From contig CAWGUE010000019.1 of the NCBI GenBank assembly GCA_963825595.1, positions 124,001 through 188,000 of the forward strand: DNA of 64,000 nucleotides. The letters are read 5' to 3'. The translations under genes were made by a program, and so were the position numbers. Below are positions 1 through 8,996 of this stretch, piece by piece; position 1 is the stretch's first letter, and every line of letters starts with the position of its first letter. Under the pieces are notes generated by a model. It did not search any database. It was not told the origin of the DNA and saw only the letters and a program-made list of their open reading frames with translations. The DNA is from JARFQH01 sp963825595 (lineage in GTDB: Bacteria > Desulfobacterota > Desulfobacteria > Desulfobacterales > SG8-13).

Positions 1-82
1 CTCCTTCCAACAGAAAAAGAACGACGCAGACAGTGGCTGCAACCACCAATACAATAATAATTTTCCGGCGATGTGGCTTCAT
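1..82 (-). CDS. Partial membrane-anchored protein (N-terminus only)
   Basis: An ATG at 82 on the minus strand opens a frame that runs without a stop to the left edge, giving 27 residues. It starts MKPHRRKIIIVLVVAATVCV and continues VVLFLLEG. A basic N-terminus (KPHRRK) followed by about 18 hydrophobic residues is a typical signal anchor. Membrane fusion (HlyD-type) and other periplasm-facing proteins begin like this, but too little is visible to name a family. The gene lies downstream of cobT on the same strand, separated by about 290 bases. There is no strong ribosome binding site. The function is unknown. Confidence 0.55.
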   Translation of the reverse strand, partial: MKPHRRKIIIVLVVAATVCVVLFLLEG

Positions 83-374
83 GCAAACTGCAGCCTATTT
101 GTTAAGGCATGGAAAAGTAACCCGCCCCCGCAAGGCCGTCTTTCAAAACTCTTGGTTGAATCGAGTGCACGGCGAGCGGGCAGGTTCTCCGAGGCCCAGC
201 CAAAGAGAACCGGCCGTTGCATCGGTCCCTTTTCTCGAAAGTATACAATAATTCGTGATGGAATGGAACGTCGAGCGATTTACAGAGATATTATCGATCC
301 CTTCCCATCGCGGCCGGTAGGCCCCGATCCACGACCGAACCGCAGCAACGATTTGGCGGGTGCGTCCGGCGAAG
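83..374. other. Intergenic region without a recognised gene
   Basis: About 290 bases separate the cobT stop from the next minus-strand start. Short frames here have no family resemblance and no ribosome binding site. I see no tRNA, riboswitch or clear terminator. It probably carries the promoter of the gene leaving the left edge. Confidence 0.5.
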
Positions 375-1460
375 TTATTTTTCTTTGTCTGTTACCCCGG
401 CTTCTTCAAACGTTTGCATTTCTCTGAATATCTTGATCGCGGCCTCCATGATTCCCATGGCAAGCACACCGCCGGTGCCCTCTCCAAGGCGCATTCCCAG
501 ATCAAGGATCGGGATGAGTTTGAGGTATTCAAGCATGTGTCTGTGGCCGGGTTCCTCGGAGCAATGTCCGGCAAACAGGTATGCCGTCGATAGGGGAGAT
601 AGAATATGGGCAATCAGAGCCCCGGCGGTTGAAATAAAACCATCGATGACGATCGGGCGTTTGTAGTAAGCCCCGGCCAGAATGCACCCGGCAATGCCTC
701 CGATTTCGAATCCGCCGATTTTGGCTAAAATGTCGAGACCGTCGGCCGGATCGGGTCGATTGACATCGATGGCTCGCTGAATGACCGTTTTTTTTCGCTG
801 CAGCCCCTGATCGTCCACACCGGTTCCCCGGCCCACCATTTCGTCCAGCTGGCAGCCGGTGACGACGGCTCCGATAGCCGCCGATGGCGTGGTATTGCCG
901 ATGCCCATATCACCGGTGCCCAGAAGTTGAATACCGCCTTCGAACAGATCGGCGGCGACTTCGAAACCGCTCAAAACAGCCGCTTCTGCAGCCATTCGGG
1001 TCATGGCCGGCCCACGGCTGAGATTGGCCGTTCCGTTGGCGATCTTACGGATGAGCAACCGATCACCGGACTCCGGTTGCACGGGGTCCAGTTCCGGGAT
1101 CACCCCCATGTCGACCACGCGGATGTCAACCCCAACGTGCCGGGCAATGACGTTTATTCCCGCACCGCCATTGATGAAGGTTTTGATCATTTCACCGGTA
1201 ACCTCTTGTGGGTATGCGCTAACCCCTTCCGCGACGACACCGTGGTCGCCCGCCATGACCACAACGATCCTGGGAGTGACCGCCGGTTCGGTGGTTTGCT
1301 GGATCGCACACAAGCGCTCGGATAAATCGTGCAGACGACCCAAAGCCCGAGGGGGCATGACCAGTCGGCCTGTCCGTTGACGGGCTTCCGCGAGCTGGTC
1401 CGCAGCCAAGGGTTCGATTCCGTCGATTATCTGGTTCAGAGTCATGCGAAAAGTGTCCAT
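375..1460 (-). CDS. cobT: Nicotinate-nucleotide--dimethylbenzimidazole phosphoribosyltransferase
   Basis: CobT transfers phosphoribose from nicotinate mononucleotide to the lower-ligand base (5,6-dimethylbenzimidazole or another base), giving the alpha-riboside phosphate used in the nucleotide loop of cobamides. It is cytosolic. At 361 residues it has the normal family length. Family motifs are visible: VVMAGDHGVVAEGVSAYPQE near residues 87-106, the GIGNTTPSAA block near 188, and the C-terminal LGEGTGGVLA, whose Glu is the catalytic base in characterised CobT. The ATG at 1460 is preceded by AAGGA at a usable distance. The gene is divergent from cbiA with about 180 bases between the two starts, so each has its own promoter. 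The lower-ligand base cannot be predicted from the sequence. Confidence 0.95.
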   Translation of the reverse strand: MDTFRMTLNQIIDGIEPLAADQLAEARQRTGRLVMPPRALGRLHDLSERLCAIQQTTEPAVTPRIVVVMAGDHGVVAEGVSAYPQEVTGEMIKTFINGGAGINVIARHVGVDIRVVDMGVIPELDPVQPESGDRLLIRKIANGTANLSRGPAMTRMAAEAAVLSGFEVAADLFEGGIQLLGTGDMGIGNTTPSAAIGAVVTGCQLDEMVGRGTGVDDQGLQRKKTVIQRAIDVNRPDPADGLDILAKIGGFEIGGIAGCILAGAYYKRPIVIDGFISTAGALIAHILSPLSTAYLFAGHCSEEPGHRHMLEYLKLIPILDLGMRLGEGTGGVLAMGIMEAAIKIFREMQTFEEAGVTDKEK

Positions 1461-1642
1461 CTTGCGGATCCTTTACTTTCAGTGAGTTCGAAGAATTGCA
1501 AGATCCTCAAGCGCCCGGGTCCGAGGATCAAAGCGTTCCTTATGCGTAATTTTGATTGTTTTTTCAAGGCCTCACGGGCAGCTTTCTTAAAAACCTGTTG
1601 CCTTGAACCGGCCCACTGGTTTATATAGTCTCTTTTTCAATT

Positions 1643-3070
1643 GTGCAACCCATCGGATTCAAGGAGGAAGTCATCAAAGGTTTTGTGGTGGCGGGGACCA
1701 CCAGCGGCAGCGGTAAAACCACAGTTGCGTTGGGGTTCCTGGCAGCTCTGACCCGACGTGGGTATCGGGTAGCGCCATTCAAGGTCGGCCCTGACTTTAT
1801 CGATCCCGGGCATCACAGCCGTGTCGCCGGATCTGTCAGCCGCAACCTGGACGGTTGGATGCTATCAAAAGACTACAACCGCAATAACTTTACAAGGTGC
1901 ACTCGAATGGCGGATGTGGCCGTTGTCGAGGGCGTTATGGGCCTCTTTGACGGTCGCGACGGAAAAAGCGAGGCGGGATCAACCGCCGAAATGGCCAAAC
2001 AACTCGAACTGCCGGTACTTCTCGTGGTTAATGCGCGTAGCATGGCCCGCAGTGCCGCAGCTCTGGTTCAAGGTTTTGAAAATTTCGACCGCGAGCTGAA
2101 CTTTGCCGGGGTATTGTTCAACAATATCGGCAGCCCCCGCCATATGCAGTACCTGACGGAAGCGCTTGAGGGTCATGTCCGCATGCCCTGTATCGGCGGT
2201 ATTCCGCGCCAGACAACGGTTTCCATACCGGAAAGACATCTCGGACTGTTCACCGAGGCTGATCACACCCTCTCCGAGGATATTGTTGCCCAACTGGCCG
2301 ACCTCATTGAAGACAACGTGGATCTGGATGCCCTACTTCGTCGTCTGGACGACCATCACGACATCCATGCCTTGGCGGAAGAAAAAAGCGCTATCCTAGC
2401 CGAGCGCACCGAAAAAGCCCGCATCGGCGTGGCCCGCGACAACGCTTTCTGCTTTTACTACCAGGACAATCTGGATCTGATGATTTCAGCGGGTGCGCAA
2501 CTGGTTTTTTTTTCACCATTGAAAGACACCGGTCTGCCCGAGGGGCTCGATGGGATATATCTCGGCGGCGGTTACCCGGAATTATATGCACCGCAGCTGG
2601 CTCAAAACCAATCGATACGGCATTGCATCAAGAAGCTCAGCGATGCCGGTATGCCGATCTATGGGGAATGCGGTGGTTTGATGTATCTCGGAGCCACCAT
2701 TACCGATCTGGAAGGGATTCGGCATCCCATGACGAATTGTTTTTCCCTCGAAACGCGAATGCTGCCCCGTCTAAAAACACTCGGATACCGCGAGGTCCGT
2801 TTGATCCGAGACAGCTTACTTGGAAAATCCGGGCAGACGATACGCGGTCACGAATTTCATTACTCCGAAATCGTGACAGGACCCGCTGGGGCCGATACCG
2901 TCTACAGCTTGACTGGTCGTGCCGGTGGGCACAGCGTGCCCGAAGGGTATCGGGTCAAGAACACACTGGGAAGCTACGTGCACCTGCATTTCGGTAGTCA
3001 GATGTCAGTTCCGTCGGCGATCGTAGACAGTTGCCTGGCCTTCAAACATGAAAGGAAACGTGTGAGATGA
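1643..3070 (+). CDS. cbiA: Cobyrinate a,c-diamide synthase
   Basis: CbiA amidates the a and c side chains of (cobalt-)cobyrinic acid using glutamine and ATP. The N-terminal half is a dethiobiotin-synthetase-like ATPase with P-loop GTTSGSGKTT (residues 18-27). The C-terminal half is a class I glutaminase with YGECGGLMYLG, nucleophile Cys343, and the GHEFHYSE block. Length (475 from the GTG at 1643) fits the family. The start is uncertain: the GTG at 1643 has no ribosome binding site, while a strong AAGGAGG lies at 1661-1667, inside the frame. It is followed after 5 bases by ATC AAA GGT TTT, and CbiA proteins usually begin M-K-G-(L/F)-(V/I), so an ATC start at 1673 is possible. The stop overlaps the cbiC start as ATGA, suggesting translational coupling in one operon. 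Confidence 0.95.
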   Translation: MQPIGFKEEVIKGFVVAGTTSGSGKTTVALGFLAALTRRGYRVAPFKVGPDFIDPGHHSRVAGSVSRNLDGWMLSKDYNRNNFTRCTRMADVAVVEGVMGLFDGRDGKSEAGSTAEMAKQLELPVLLVVNARSMARSAAALVQGFENFDRELNFAGVLFNNIGSPRHMQYLTEALEGHVRMPCIGGIPRQTTVSIPERHLGLFTEADHTLSEDIVAQLADLIEDNVDLDALLRRLDDHHDIHALAEEKSAILAERTEKARIGVARDNAFCFYYQDNLDLMISAGAQLVFFSPLKDTGLPEGLDGIYLGGGYPELYAPQLAQNQSIRHCIKKLSDAGMPIYGECGGLMYLGATITDLEGIRHPMTNCFSLETRMLPRLKTLGYREVRLIRDSLLGKSGQTIRGHEFHYSEIVTGPAGADTVYSLTGRAGGHSVPEGYRVKNTLGSYVHLHFGSQMSVPSAIVDSCLAFKHERKRVR

Positions 3071-3684
3071 AGCCCGAGGAGATTGAAAATCTGAGTTTTC
3101 AGATTATTGAAACCGAAGCCGGTCCGCATCGATTCCCACCGGATCAGTGGACCATCGTGCGGCGGGCCATCCACACATCGGCTGATTTCGAGTATCTTGA
3201 AACCGTGCGATTCCATCCAGAGGCTGTTGCCAGCGGAATCAGGGCGATGCGAAACGGCTGCAGCATCGTCACTGACACCAATATGGCCAAAGTCGGCATG
3301 CGTGAAAGGGACCTGAACCGATTCGGCGTTTCCGTGACATGTTACATGGGAGATCCTTCCGTGGGCGAGACGGCCTTGAAAAATGGTACAACCCGCGCTA
3401 AAGCGGCGGTTGACAGGGCAGCCGCCGAGGTGGACGGTGGCATTTACGTCGTCGGCAATGCCCCGACGGCCCTGCTGCACCTGATCGATCTGATAAAGCA
3501 GGACAAGAGCCACCCGGCGTTGATTGTCGGGTTTCCGGTCGGTTTCGTCAATGCAGCCGAGTCTAAAGCCGCATTGATGGATCAGCCGATTCCCTATATT
3601 ACCAACGTCGGGCGTAAAGGCGGCTCGAACATCGCGGCAGCGGTTGTTAACGCAATCGTACTATTGGCTTTGGCAAACCATTGA
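3067..3684 (+). CDS. cbiC: (Cobalt-)precorrin-8X methylmutase
   Basis: CbiC moves the C-11 methyl group to C-12 of cobalt-precorrin-8, producing cobyrinic acid. The 205-residue protein is close to family length (about 210). The signature block VRRAIHTSADFEYLETVRF contains His36, corresponding to the catalytic His of characterised CbiC. Further conserved parts are ITDTNMAKVG-like SIVTDTNMAKVG and GNAPTALLHL, then VGFPVGFVNAAESK. It overlaps cbiA by ATGA at its start and meets the TTG start of cbiD at its stop, so it is embedded in the operon. Confidence 0.95.
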   Translation: MKPEEIENLSFQIIETEAGPHRFPPDQWTIVRRAIHTSADFEYLETVRFHPEAVASGIRAMRNGCSIVTDTNMAKVGMRERDLNRFGVSVTCYMGDPSVGETALKNGTTRAKAAVDRAAAEVDGGIYVVGNAPTALLHLIDLIKQDKSHPALIVGFPVGFVNAAESKAALMDQPIPYITNVGRKGGSNIAAAVVNAIVLLALANH

Positions 3685-4811
3685 CGGATCGACAAAAAAA
3701 ATTGCGAACCGGTTTCACTACCGGAACGGCGGCAGCCGCAGCCACCAAGGGCGCACTCAAGCGTCTCTTCGAACGACGCTCTCCCGGTAATGTGGCGGTT
3801 CAACTGCTCACCGGACAGACAATCCTCATACCCATTCACTTCTGCGAACAAGTGAATGACGCGTCGGCTGTGTGCACGGTCATCAAGGATGCCGGTGATG
3901 ATCCGGATGTCACCAACGGTGCAGAGATCGGTGCCCGGGTGACCCTCCTGGGGCAACCGACCGCACGGACGCCAACAGCGTCTGTTATCATCAAGGGCGG
4001 TCGTGGTGTGGGCCGTGTGACCAAACCGGGGCTGGAAGTTTTACCGGGTGAGCCGGCGATTAATTCCGGGCCGCGACGCATGATTACACAGGCTGCTCGT
4101 GACATAATGAAAGAACATGCTTTTGATCGGCCGGTACAAGTGGAAGTGTTCGTTCCGGCGGGAGAAGAACTGGCGCGAAAAACCCTTAATGCCAGACTCG
4201 GCATCCTGGGCGGCATATCGATCCTCGGCACGACAGGTGTCGTTACCCCTATGTCCCACGCGGCTTACACCGCCACGATTCAGTCGGCATTGTCGGTGGC
4301 CCGTGCCTGTGGACAGGAGCGGGTGGTTCTGACGACCGGCAGGCGCAGTGAACGGTATGCACAATATCTTTGGCCGAGCCTGTCTGAGGACGCATTCGTT
4401 CAAATCGGCGATTATTTTAAGTTCTCCCTGCAGACAGCGGCCGATATGAGATTCAAAAAGCTGTCCCTGGTTGTCTTTTTTGGCAAGGCTGTCAAAATGT
4501 CCCAGGGGGTGCCGCACACCCACGCGGCCAAATCGCGTCTGTCGCTCAGAACACTGGCGCAATGGGTCAGACAGACGTGTGACCAAACTGGTCTGGCGGT
4601 CGAGGTCGAAAAGGCCAATACCGCGCGGCAGGCCTTCGATTCGATTCGCACGCGTTGCCCCGGAGTCATTGAACGGGTTGGGTATGAAATAATCAATGCG
4701 TCCCGCAGTTTTGCCGGACCGCAAATCCGCTTGCAATGCATCCTCCTTGATTACGAAGGGCGGATTGTCTTCGACTCTGACGCCGGACAGGACGGGGGCA
4801 TGAGATTATGA
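3681..4811 (+). CDS. cbiD: Cobalt-precorrin-5B C1-methyltransferase
   Basis: CbiD methylates C-1 of cobalt-precorrin-5B in the anaerobic pathway, which marks this cluster as the early-cobalt-insertion route. The N-terminal signature LRTGFTTGTAAAAATKGAL is clear, and later blocks GLEVLPGEPAINSGPRRMI and GILGGISILGTTGVVTPMSH are typical. Length is 376 residues, normal for the family. Translation probably begins at TTG 3681, which overlaps the cbiC stop (TTGA), and the gene ends in an ATGA-type overlap with cbiET. The rare start and the overlap suggest coupling to cbiC. Confidence 0.95.
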   Translation: MTDRQKKLRTGFTTGTAAAAATKGALKRLFERRSPGNVAVQLLTGQTILIPIHFCEQVNDASAVCTVIKDAGDDPDVTNGAEIGARVTLLGQPTARTPTASVIIKGGRGVGRVTKPGLEVLPGEPAINSGPRRMITQAARDIMKEHAFDRPVQVEVFVPAGEELARKTLNARLGILGGISILGTTGVVTPMSHAAYTATIQSALSVARACGQERVVLTTGRRSERYAQYLWPSLSEDAFVQIGDYFKFSLQTAADMRFKKLSLVVFFGKAVKMSQGVPHTHAAKSRLSLRTLAQWVRQTCDQTGLAVEVEKANTARQAFDSIRTRCPGVIERVGYEIINASRSFAGPQIRLQCILLDYEGRIVFDSDAGQDGGMRL

Positions 4812-6028
4812 GCCCGATCGCGATCATCGGAATGGGAATGTCTCCAAGCGACCTGACCGACCGGCAGCTGTCACAGATTCGGCAGGCCGATATACTGATT
4901 GGTGCTGAAAGGCATCTGGACTATTTCAAACACGTGCCGGTACGCAAGAAAACGATCGACCGAAACATCCAAGGCATCGTCGATTATATCAAACGCCGGA
5001 TGGATGATCGTTCAATCGTGGTGCTGGCTTCAGGAGACCCGCTGTTCTACGGTATCGGTGCCTACCTTTCGAAGACTCTCGGCGCTGATCGGGTCGTCGT
5101 GTCCCCGAACATTACCGCAGTGGCGGCGGCGTTCGCCCGAATCAAGGAAGCCTGGCATGATGCCGCTGTCGTCAGCCTTCACGGCAGACAGCATGAGGCG
5201 CAGTTTCTTGAATCCATTCGTTCTGCTGAAAAACTCGCCGTTCTGACCGACCCGCACTACAATCCGGCCTATTTGGCGCGGAAATGCATGGAAGCAGGTG
5301 TAACCGACCTTCGCATGTGTGTGCTCGAACGGCTCGGCACCGAAGACGAACGGGTGACATGGTTCGACCCATCCCAAGCCGTTGGGCTGACGTTTGCCGA
5401 ACCAAATCTGGTGATTTTCAGACGGACCGAGTCAGAGAGGGTCTCGGCGCTATCGCTTCGAATGGGCTTGCCAGATGATCGGTATGACCACGAGCAGGGT
5501 CTGATCACCAAATCCGAAGTCAGGGTTGTCGCGCTTTCAAAACTGAACCTGGATGTCGACCATGTCGTCTGGGACTTGGGGGCGGGGAGCGGTTCAGTCG
5601 GGATTGAAGCCTCCCTGTTCGTCAGAAATGGACGGATAATTGCGGTTGAGAAAGATCAAAAACGGGTGCGGCAGATCGAACGTAACAGGTCACGCTTCAA
5701 CGTCGCGAACCTGGAAGTGATCCAGGGAATCCTGCCCCAAGCGTTGGACGGCTTGCCGCGACCGGACCGGGTATTCATCGGTGGCGGCGGGAAGGACCTT
5801 GAAGCGATTATCCACAAAGCCGGCCGCAGGCTCCAATCGCCCGGTATTATCGTGGTCAACACGGTTCTGCTGTCGAATCTGGCAACGGCCATAACAGCCA
5901 TGGAAGCGTTGGGTCTGCAGACCGATACGGTCCAGGTGCAGATTAACCGCAGTCGGCCGATGCCCTGGAGCCAGAGGCTTGATGCCGAAAACCCGGTCTG
6001 GATAATTGCAGGAAGGGAGCCGCGGTGA
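4808..6028 (+). CDS. cbiET: Fused cobalt-precorrin-7 C5-methyltransferase / C15-methyltransferase (decarboxylating)
   Basis: This is a two-domain fusion of CbiE and CbiT (the CobL arrangement). Residues 1-200 are a tetrapyrrole methylase domain opening IAIIGMGMSPSDLT and containing VVLASGDPLFYGIG. Residues about 210-406 are a class I SAM methyltransferase with motif I VWDLGAGSGSVGIEAS. Together they methylate C-5 and C-15 and decarboxylate the acetate side chain on C-12. The 406-residue length matches fused homologues. The ATG at 4808 overlaps the cbiD stop. Downstream there are 186 bases without a gene before cbiF. Confidence 0.93.
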   Translation: MSPIAIIGMGMSPSDLTDRQLSQIRQADILIGAERHLDYFKHVPVRKKTIDRNIQGIVDYIKRRMDDRSIVVLASGDPLFYGIGAYLSKTLGADRVVVSPNITAVAAAFARIKEAWHDAAVVSLHGRQHEAQFLESIRSAEKLAVLTDPHYNPAYLARKCMEAGVTDLRMCVLERLGTEDERVTWFDPSQAVGLTFAEPNLVIFRRTESERVSALSLRMGLPDDRYDHEQGLITKSEVRVVALSKLNLDVDHVVWDLGAGSGSVGIEASLFVRNGRIIAVEKDQKRVRQIERNRSRFNVANLEVIQGILPQALDGLPRPDRVFIGGGGKDLEAIIHKAGRRLQSPGIIVVNTVLLSNLATAITAMEALGLQTDTVQVQINRSRPMPWSQRLDAENPVWIIAGREPR

Positions 6029-6214
6029 TCGCCGTCTGTGAAGAAAAGCATCCGCTATGGGCGCCGACTGGCGAATGACGTCAAAATCATTGCAACCGTA
6101 CCGGCAGAATGGCGTATTTACCGGTGCATCCCTTAGCGTATGTCGACGCCATGACCATTTCAGACGGCAATTGCGGAGGATTGACATAACGTATTCTCTA
6201 TCGACGAGGCATGC

Positions 6215-6994
6215 ATGAAGCAGACCCAAACCCTTTATCCGGTCGTATTCGTGGGGGCCGGTCCGGGTGATCCGGAATTGATCACGGTCAAGGGGCGAAA
6301 TGCTCTGGAGGACGCCGATTTCGTTGTATATGCCGGTTCTCTCGTGCCGGAGGCACTGCTTAAATGGACGCAACCAAGTTGCAGAAAGCTCAGCAGTGCG
6401 TCGATGCACCTGGATGAAATTATCTCCGCCATCGACACGGCCCACAGGGACGGACTGAAAGTCGTTCGACTGCACACCGGAGATCCAAGCCTTTACGGAG
6501 CCGTGTTCGAGCAGATGACGGCTCTGCAGGAAAAGGGCATACCCTACCGGGTCATTCCGGGAGTGACCGCCGCTTTCGCCGCCGCTGCGGCCCTGGGAAT
6601 CGAGTATACCCTGCCGCAAGTGTCACAGACCCTAATCTTAACCCGGATGGCTGGTAGAACTCCAGTGCCCGAGCGGGAAAATCTGGCGGCACTGGCCGCT
6701 CATCGAACTTCGATGGCCGTTTACTTGAGCGTTCACCTCGTGGAGCAGATGGCCGATACACTGATGCAGTCCTATGGCGCGTCCGCCCCCTGTGTGGTGG
6801 TATATCGCGTCAGTCATCCGGAAGAACGGATTGTTTGGACCACCATCGATCGTCTGGTTAAAACGGTCGAGGAGGAAAATATCACCCGTCAAGCTTTGGT
6901 TATCGTGGGAGAGGTTTTGAGGGCGGGGCGGTCGATGTCACCACAACCCTCGAAGCTCTACGATAAACATTTCTCCCACGGATTCAGAAAGTAG
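6215..6994 (+). CDS. cbiF: Cobalt-precorrin-4 C11-methyltransferase
   Basis: CbiF methylates C-11 of cobalt-precorrin-4. The 259-residue protein begins with the tetrapyrrole methylase signature VFVGAGPGDPELITVKGRNA, followed by ADFVVYAGSLVPEALL and HTGDPSLYGAVFEQ, all standard for CbiF/CobM. The ATG at 6215 is preceded by GAGG. The gene abuts cbiG with no intergenic base: the TAG ends at 6994 and the ATG of cbiG begins at 6995. Confidence 0.95.
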   Translation: MKQTQTLYPVVFVGAGPGDPELITVKGRNALEDADFVVYAGSLVPEALLKWTQPSCRKLSSASMHLDEIISAIDTAHRDGLKVVRLHTGDPSLYGAVFEQMTALQEKGIPYRVIPGVTAAFAAAAALGIEYTLPQVSQTLILTRMAGRTPVPERENLAALAAHRTSMAVYLSVHLVEQMADTLMQSYGASAPCVVVYRVSHPEERIVWTTIDRLVKTVEEENITRQALVIVGEVLRAGRSMSPQPSKLYDKHFSHGFRK

Positions 6995-8095
6995 ATGAAA
7001 TCCGTTAATCAAAAGGCCGGTTACGCCGTATGGGCCCTGACGCCCAACGGTCTCGGTTTGGCCGGCGCAATCGCTGCAAATATCGCTGCGGTCGATGTTT
7101 ATCTGTCCAGGTCTCTCGAGCCTGAGACGGCGGCGGATCCGCTGGCCGGAGCCCTGTTTTTTTCCAGTTTATCGGATTCGCTGACAGCGGTTTTTCATCG
7201 TTACCGCGGGCACATACTTATTGCATCGACCGGTATCGCCGTTCGTATTATCGCGCCGCTGCTACGCGGAAAAACCGTCGATCCGGCCGTGGTGGTTGTG
7301 GACGACCGTGGCAACCATGCCATCAGCCTGCTATCGGGCCACATCGGCGGTGCAAACTCTTTGACGGCCACGGTCGCCCGGATCATCGGCGCTGAAGCGG
7401 TCATCACAACGGCCACCGACGTCAACCGGCAGCCGGCTATCGATGTGCTGGCCGTCGAACGTGACCTTTGCATCGAAAACCCGGCCGCTATCAAAGGCGT
7501 CAACATGGCCATTTTAAGAAACCAGCGGCTGGATTTTCACGACCCCTATCGTCTGATATCCAACGCACTGGATCACGAACGGCTCAATTTCGTCGATCCA
7601 CCCGGTATGGCGGGAGCAATAGCAGAATGGACGGGATCAGTTGGCCGAGCCGGTGTCTTCATCGACGATATCCGGGTTGACCTTCCTGCGGAAGTATTGA
7701 TATTACGGCCCGCAACCTTGATTGCCGGCATCGGTTGCAACCGCAACACCGCCACGGAGGAGATCCAATGGCTGCTTAACCAGGTTCTCGACAATCACGG
7801 GCTATCGCCCAACAGCCTCAGTGCCATTGCAACCGTGAGCCTCAAAAAGGACGAGTCCGGTTTGCTGAAAGCAGCCGAGGCCTATGGTCTGCCCATCCGA
7901 TTCTATGAAAAAACAGAATTGAACCGGGTCGACCAAATAAAAAACCCGTCAGCGATGGCGGAAAAGCACATTGGAGTGAAAAGCGTATGCGAAGCAGCCG
8001 CGATACTGGCAGCCGCGGGCGGAAAGCTGATCGTGGCCAAACAGAAAACAGCCAACGTCACCGTGGCCATTGCCCGAATCGCCTTTACATCGTAG
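6995..8095 (+). CDS. cbiG: Cobalt-precorrin-5A hydrolase
   Basis: CbiG opens the delta-lactone of cobalt-precorrin-5A and releases the C-2 fragment as acetaldehyde. The 366-residue protein has the N-terminal/central block STGIAVRIIAPLLRGK, VVVVDDRGNHAISLLSGHIG and the TTATDVN stretch, and the C-terminal CbiG domain starting LIAGIGCNRNTA near residue 245. Both domains are complete. The coding region is read through by the beginning of the cbiH frame in the -1 phase, so the two genes overlap or nearly touch. Start ATG 6995 is directly after the cbiF stop. Confidence 0.93.
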   Translation: MKSVNQKAGYAVWALTPNGLGLAGAIAANIAAVDVYLSRSLEPETAADPLAGALFFSSLSDSLTAVFHRYRGHILIASTGIAVRIIAPLLRGKTVDPAVVVVDDRGNHAISLLSGHIGGANSLTATVARIIGAEAVITTATDVNRQPAIDVLAVERDLCIENPAAIKGVNMAILRNQRLDFHDPYRLISNALDHERLNFVDPPGMAGAIAEWTGSVGRAGVFIDDIRVDLPAEVLILRPATLIAGIGCNRNTATEEIQWLLNQVLDNHGLSPNSLSAIATVSLKKDESGLLKAAEAYGLPIRFYEKTELNRVDQIKNPSAMAEKHIGVKSVCEAAAILAAAGGKLIVAKQKTANVTVAIARIAFTS

Positions 8096-8886
8096 GGATC
8101 GGTCCGGGGGACCGAAGCCACATGTCACAGCGCGCAACAGATGTTCTGTCCGAGGTCGAGGCTGTGGCCGGATACACCACCTATATCGATCTCATTCGGC
8201 CGCTTATCGGCGCTAAACGGGTCATCGCCACCACGATGACCAAGGAAGTCGATCGGGTTGCCGCGGCCATCGACATTGCCCTGTCAGGACGGTCCTGTGC
8301 GATCGTTTCCAGCGGAGATCCGGGGATCTATGCCATGGCCGGCCTGGCCTTCGAGATGTGCCGCGAGAAAAAAATTGCCCTAAGCCCTCCGGGAACAGAG
8401 GCTGACGGAGGGGTGTCACACTCTGGAAAACAGCTGCAGGTTGAGGTTGTGCCCGGTATACCGGCGCTTTGTGCCGGTGCTGCGCTTCTTGGAGCGCCAC
8501 TGACCCATGATTTTGCGGTCATCAGTCTCAGCGATCTTCTGACGCCGTGGGAAACGATTGAAAAACGACTCGCAGCCGCGGCTGCGGCTGATTTCGTCAT
8601 CGTTTTATACAATCCGAAGAGCCGTCGCCGCAGCGGTCACCTCGAAAAAGCTCAGAAAATCGTCTTGCAATCCCGGGCCCGCCGGACACCTGTGGGTATT
8701 GTCAGGCGGGCCAATCGGAAGGGTCAGACCGTGGTATTTTGTGACCTGGAAGACTTGCACCGGGCCGATGTCGATATGCAGACCATTGTTTTTATCGGCA
8801 GCAGCGCCTCGGTCCGTTACCTGGACTTTATGGTGACGCCCAGGGGATATGCGGCCAAGTACACCATGGACGGCAATAGTACTTAG
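7987..8886 (+). CDS. cbiH: Cobalt-precorrin-3B C17-methyltransferase
   Basis: CbiH methylates C-17 with ring contraction of cobalt-precorrin-3B. The tetrapyrrole methylase domain begins at LYIVGIGPGDRSHMSQRA and includes SSGDPGIYAMAGLAFEM and VVPGIPALCAGAALLGAPL. The only ATG upstream of this domain is at 7987, which gives a basic extension of about 33 residues overlapping the end of cbiG by 109 bases. No ATG, GTG or TTG lies between that ATG and the conserved start near 8085. Either the long overlap is real, or initiation uses a non-canonical codon, or the protein is made by frameshift from cbiG. An insert of roughly 12 residues (near SPPGTEADGGVSHSGKQ) precedes the VVPG motif. The family call is firm; the start is not. 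Confidence 0.9.
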   Translation: MRSSRDTGSRGRKADRGQTENSQRHRGHCPNRLYIVGIGPGDRSHMSQRATDVLSEVEAVAGYTTYIDLIRPLIGAKRVIATTMTKEVDRVAAAIDIALSGRSCAIVSSGDPGIYAMAGLAFEMCREKKIALSPPGTEADGGVSHSGKQLQVEVVPGIPALCAGAALLGAPLTHDFAVISLSDLLTPWETIEKRLAAAAAADFVIVLYNPKSRRRSGHLEKAQKIVLQSRARRTPVGIVRRANRKGQTVVFCDLEDLHRADVDMQTIVFIGSSASVRYLDFMVTPRGYAAKYTMDGNST

Positions 8887-8996
8887 GCAGCCGAATACAT
8901 GATGCATGCCATTTAAACGCGAAAAGGACGGACGGGGGGCACCGAAAAGACCCGAAGGCCGCGCGTGTAAAAGAAACGAAAAGATCGGTGAAACCC

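Noticed and set aside
1461..1642. Possible cobalamin riboswitch between cobT and cbiA
   Set aside because: Only a weak GGCCCACTGG resemblance to the B12 box is present and the full conserved core is missing. The region is also short for the complete element.
8075..8100. Slippery sequence for a -1 frameshift between cbiG and cbiH
   Set aside because: The bases before the cbiG stop do not form an X-XXY-YYZ heptamer, so programmed frameshifting has no direct support.
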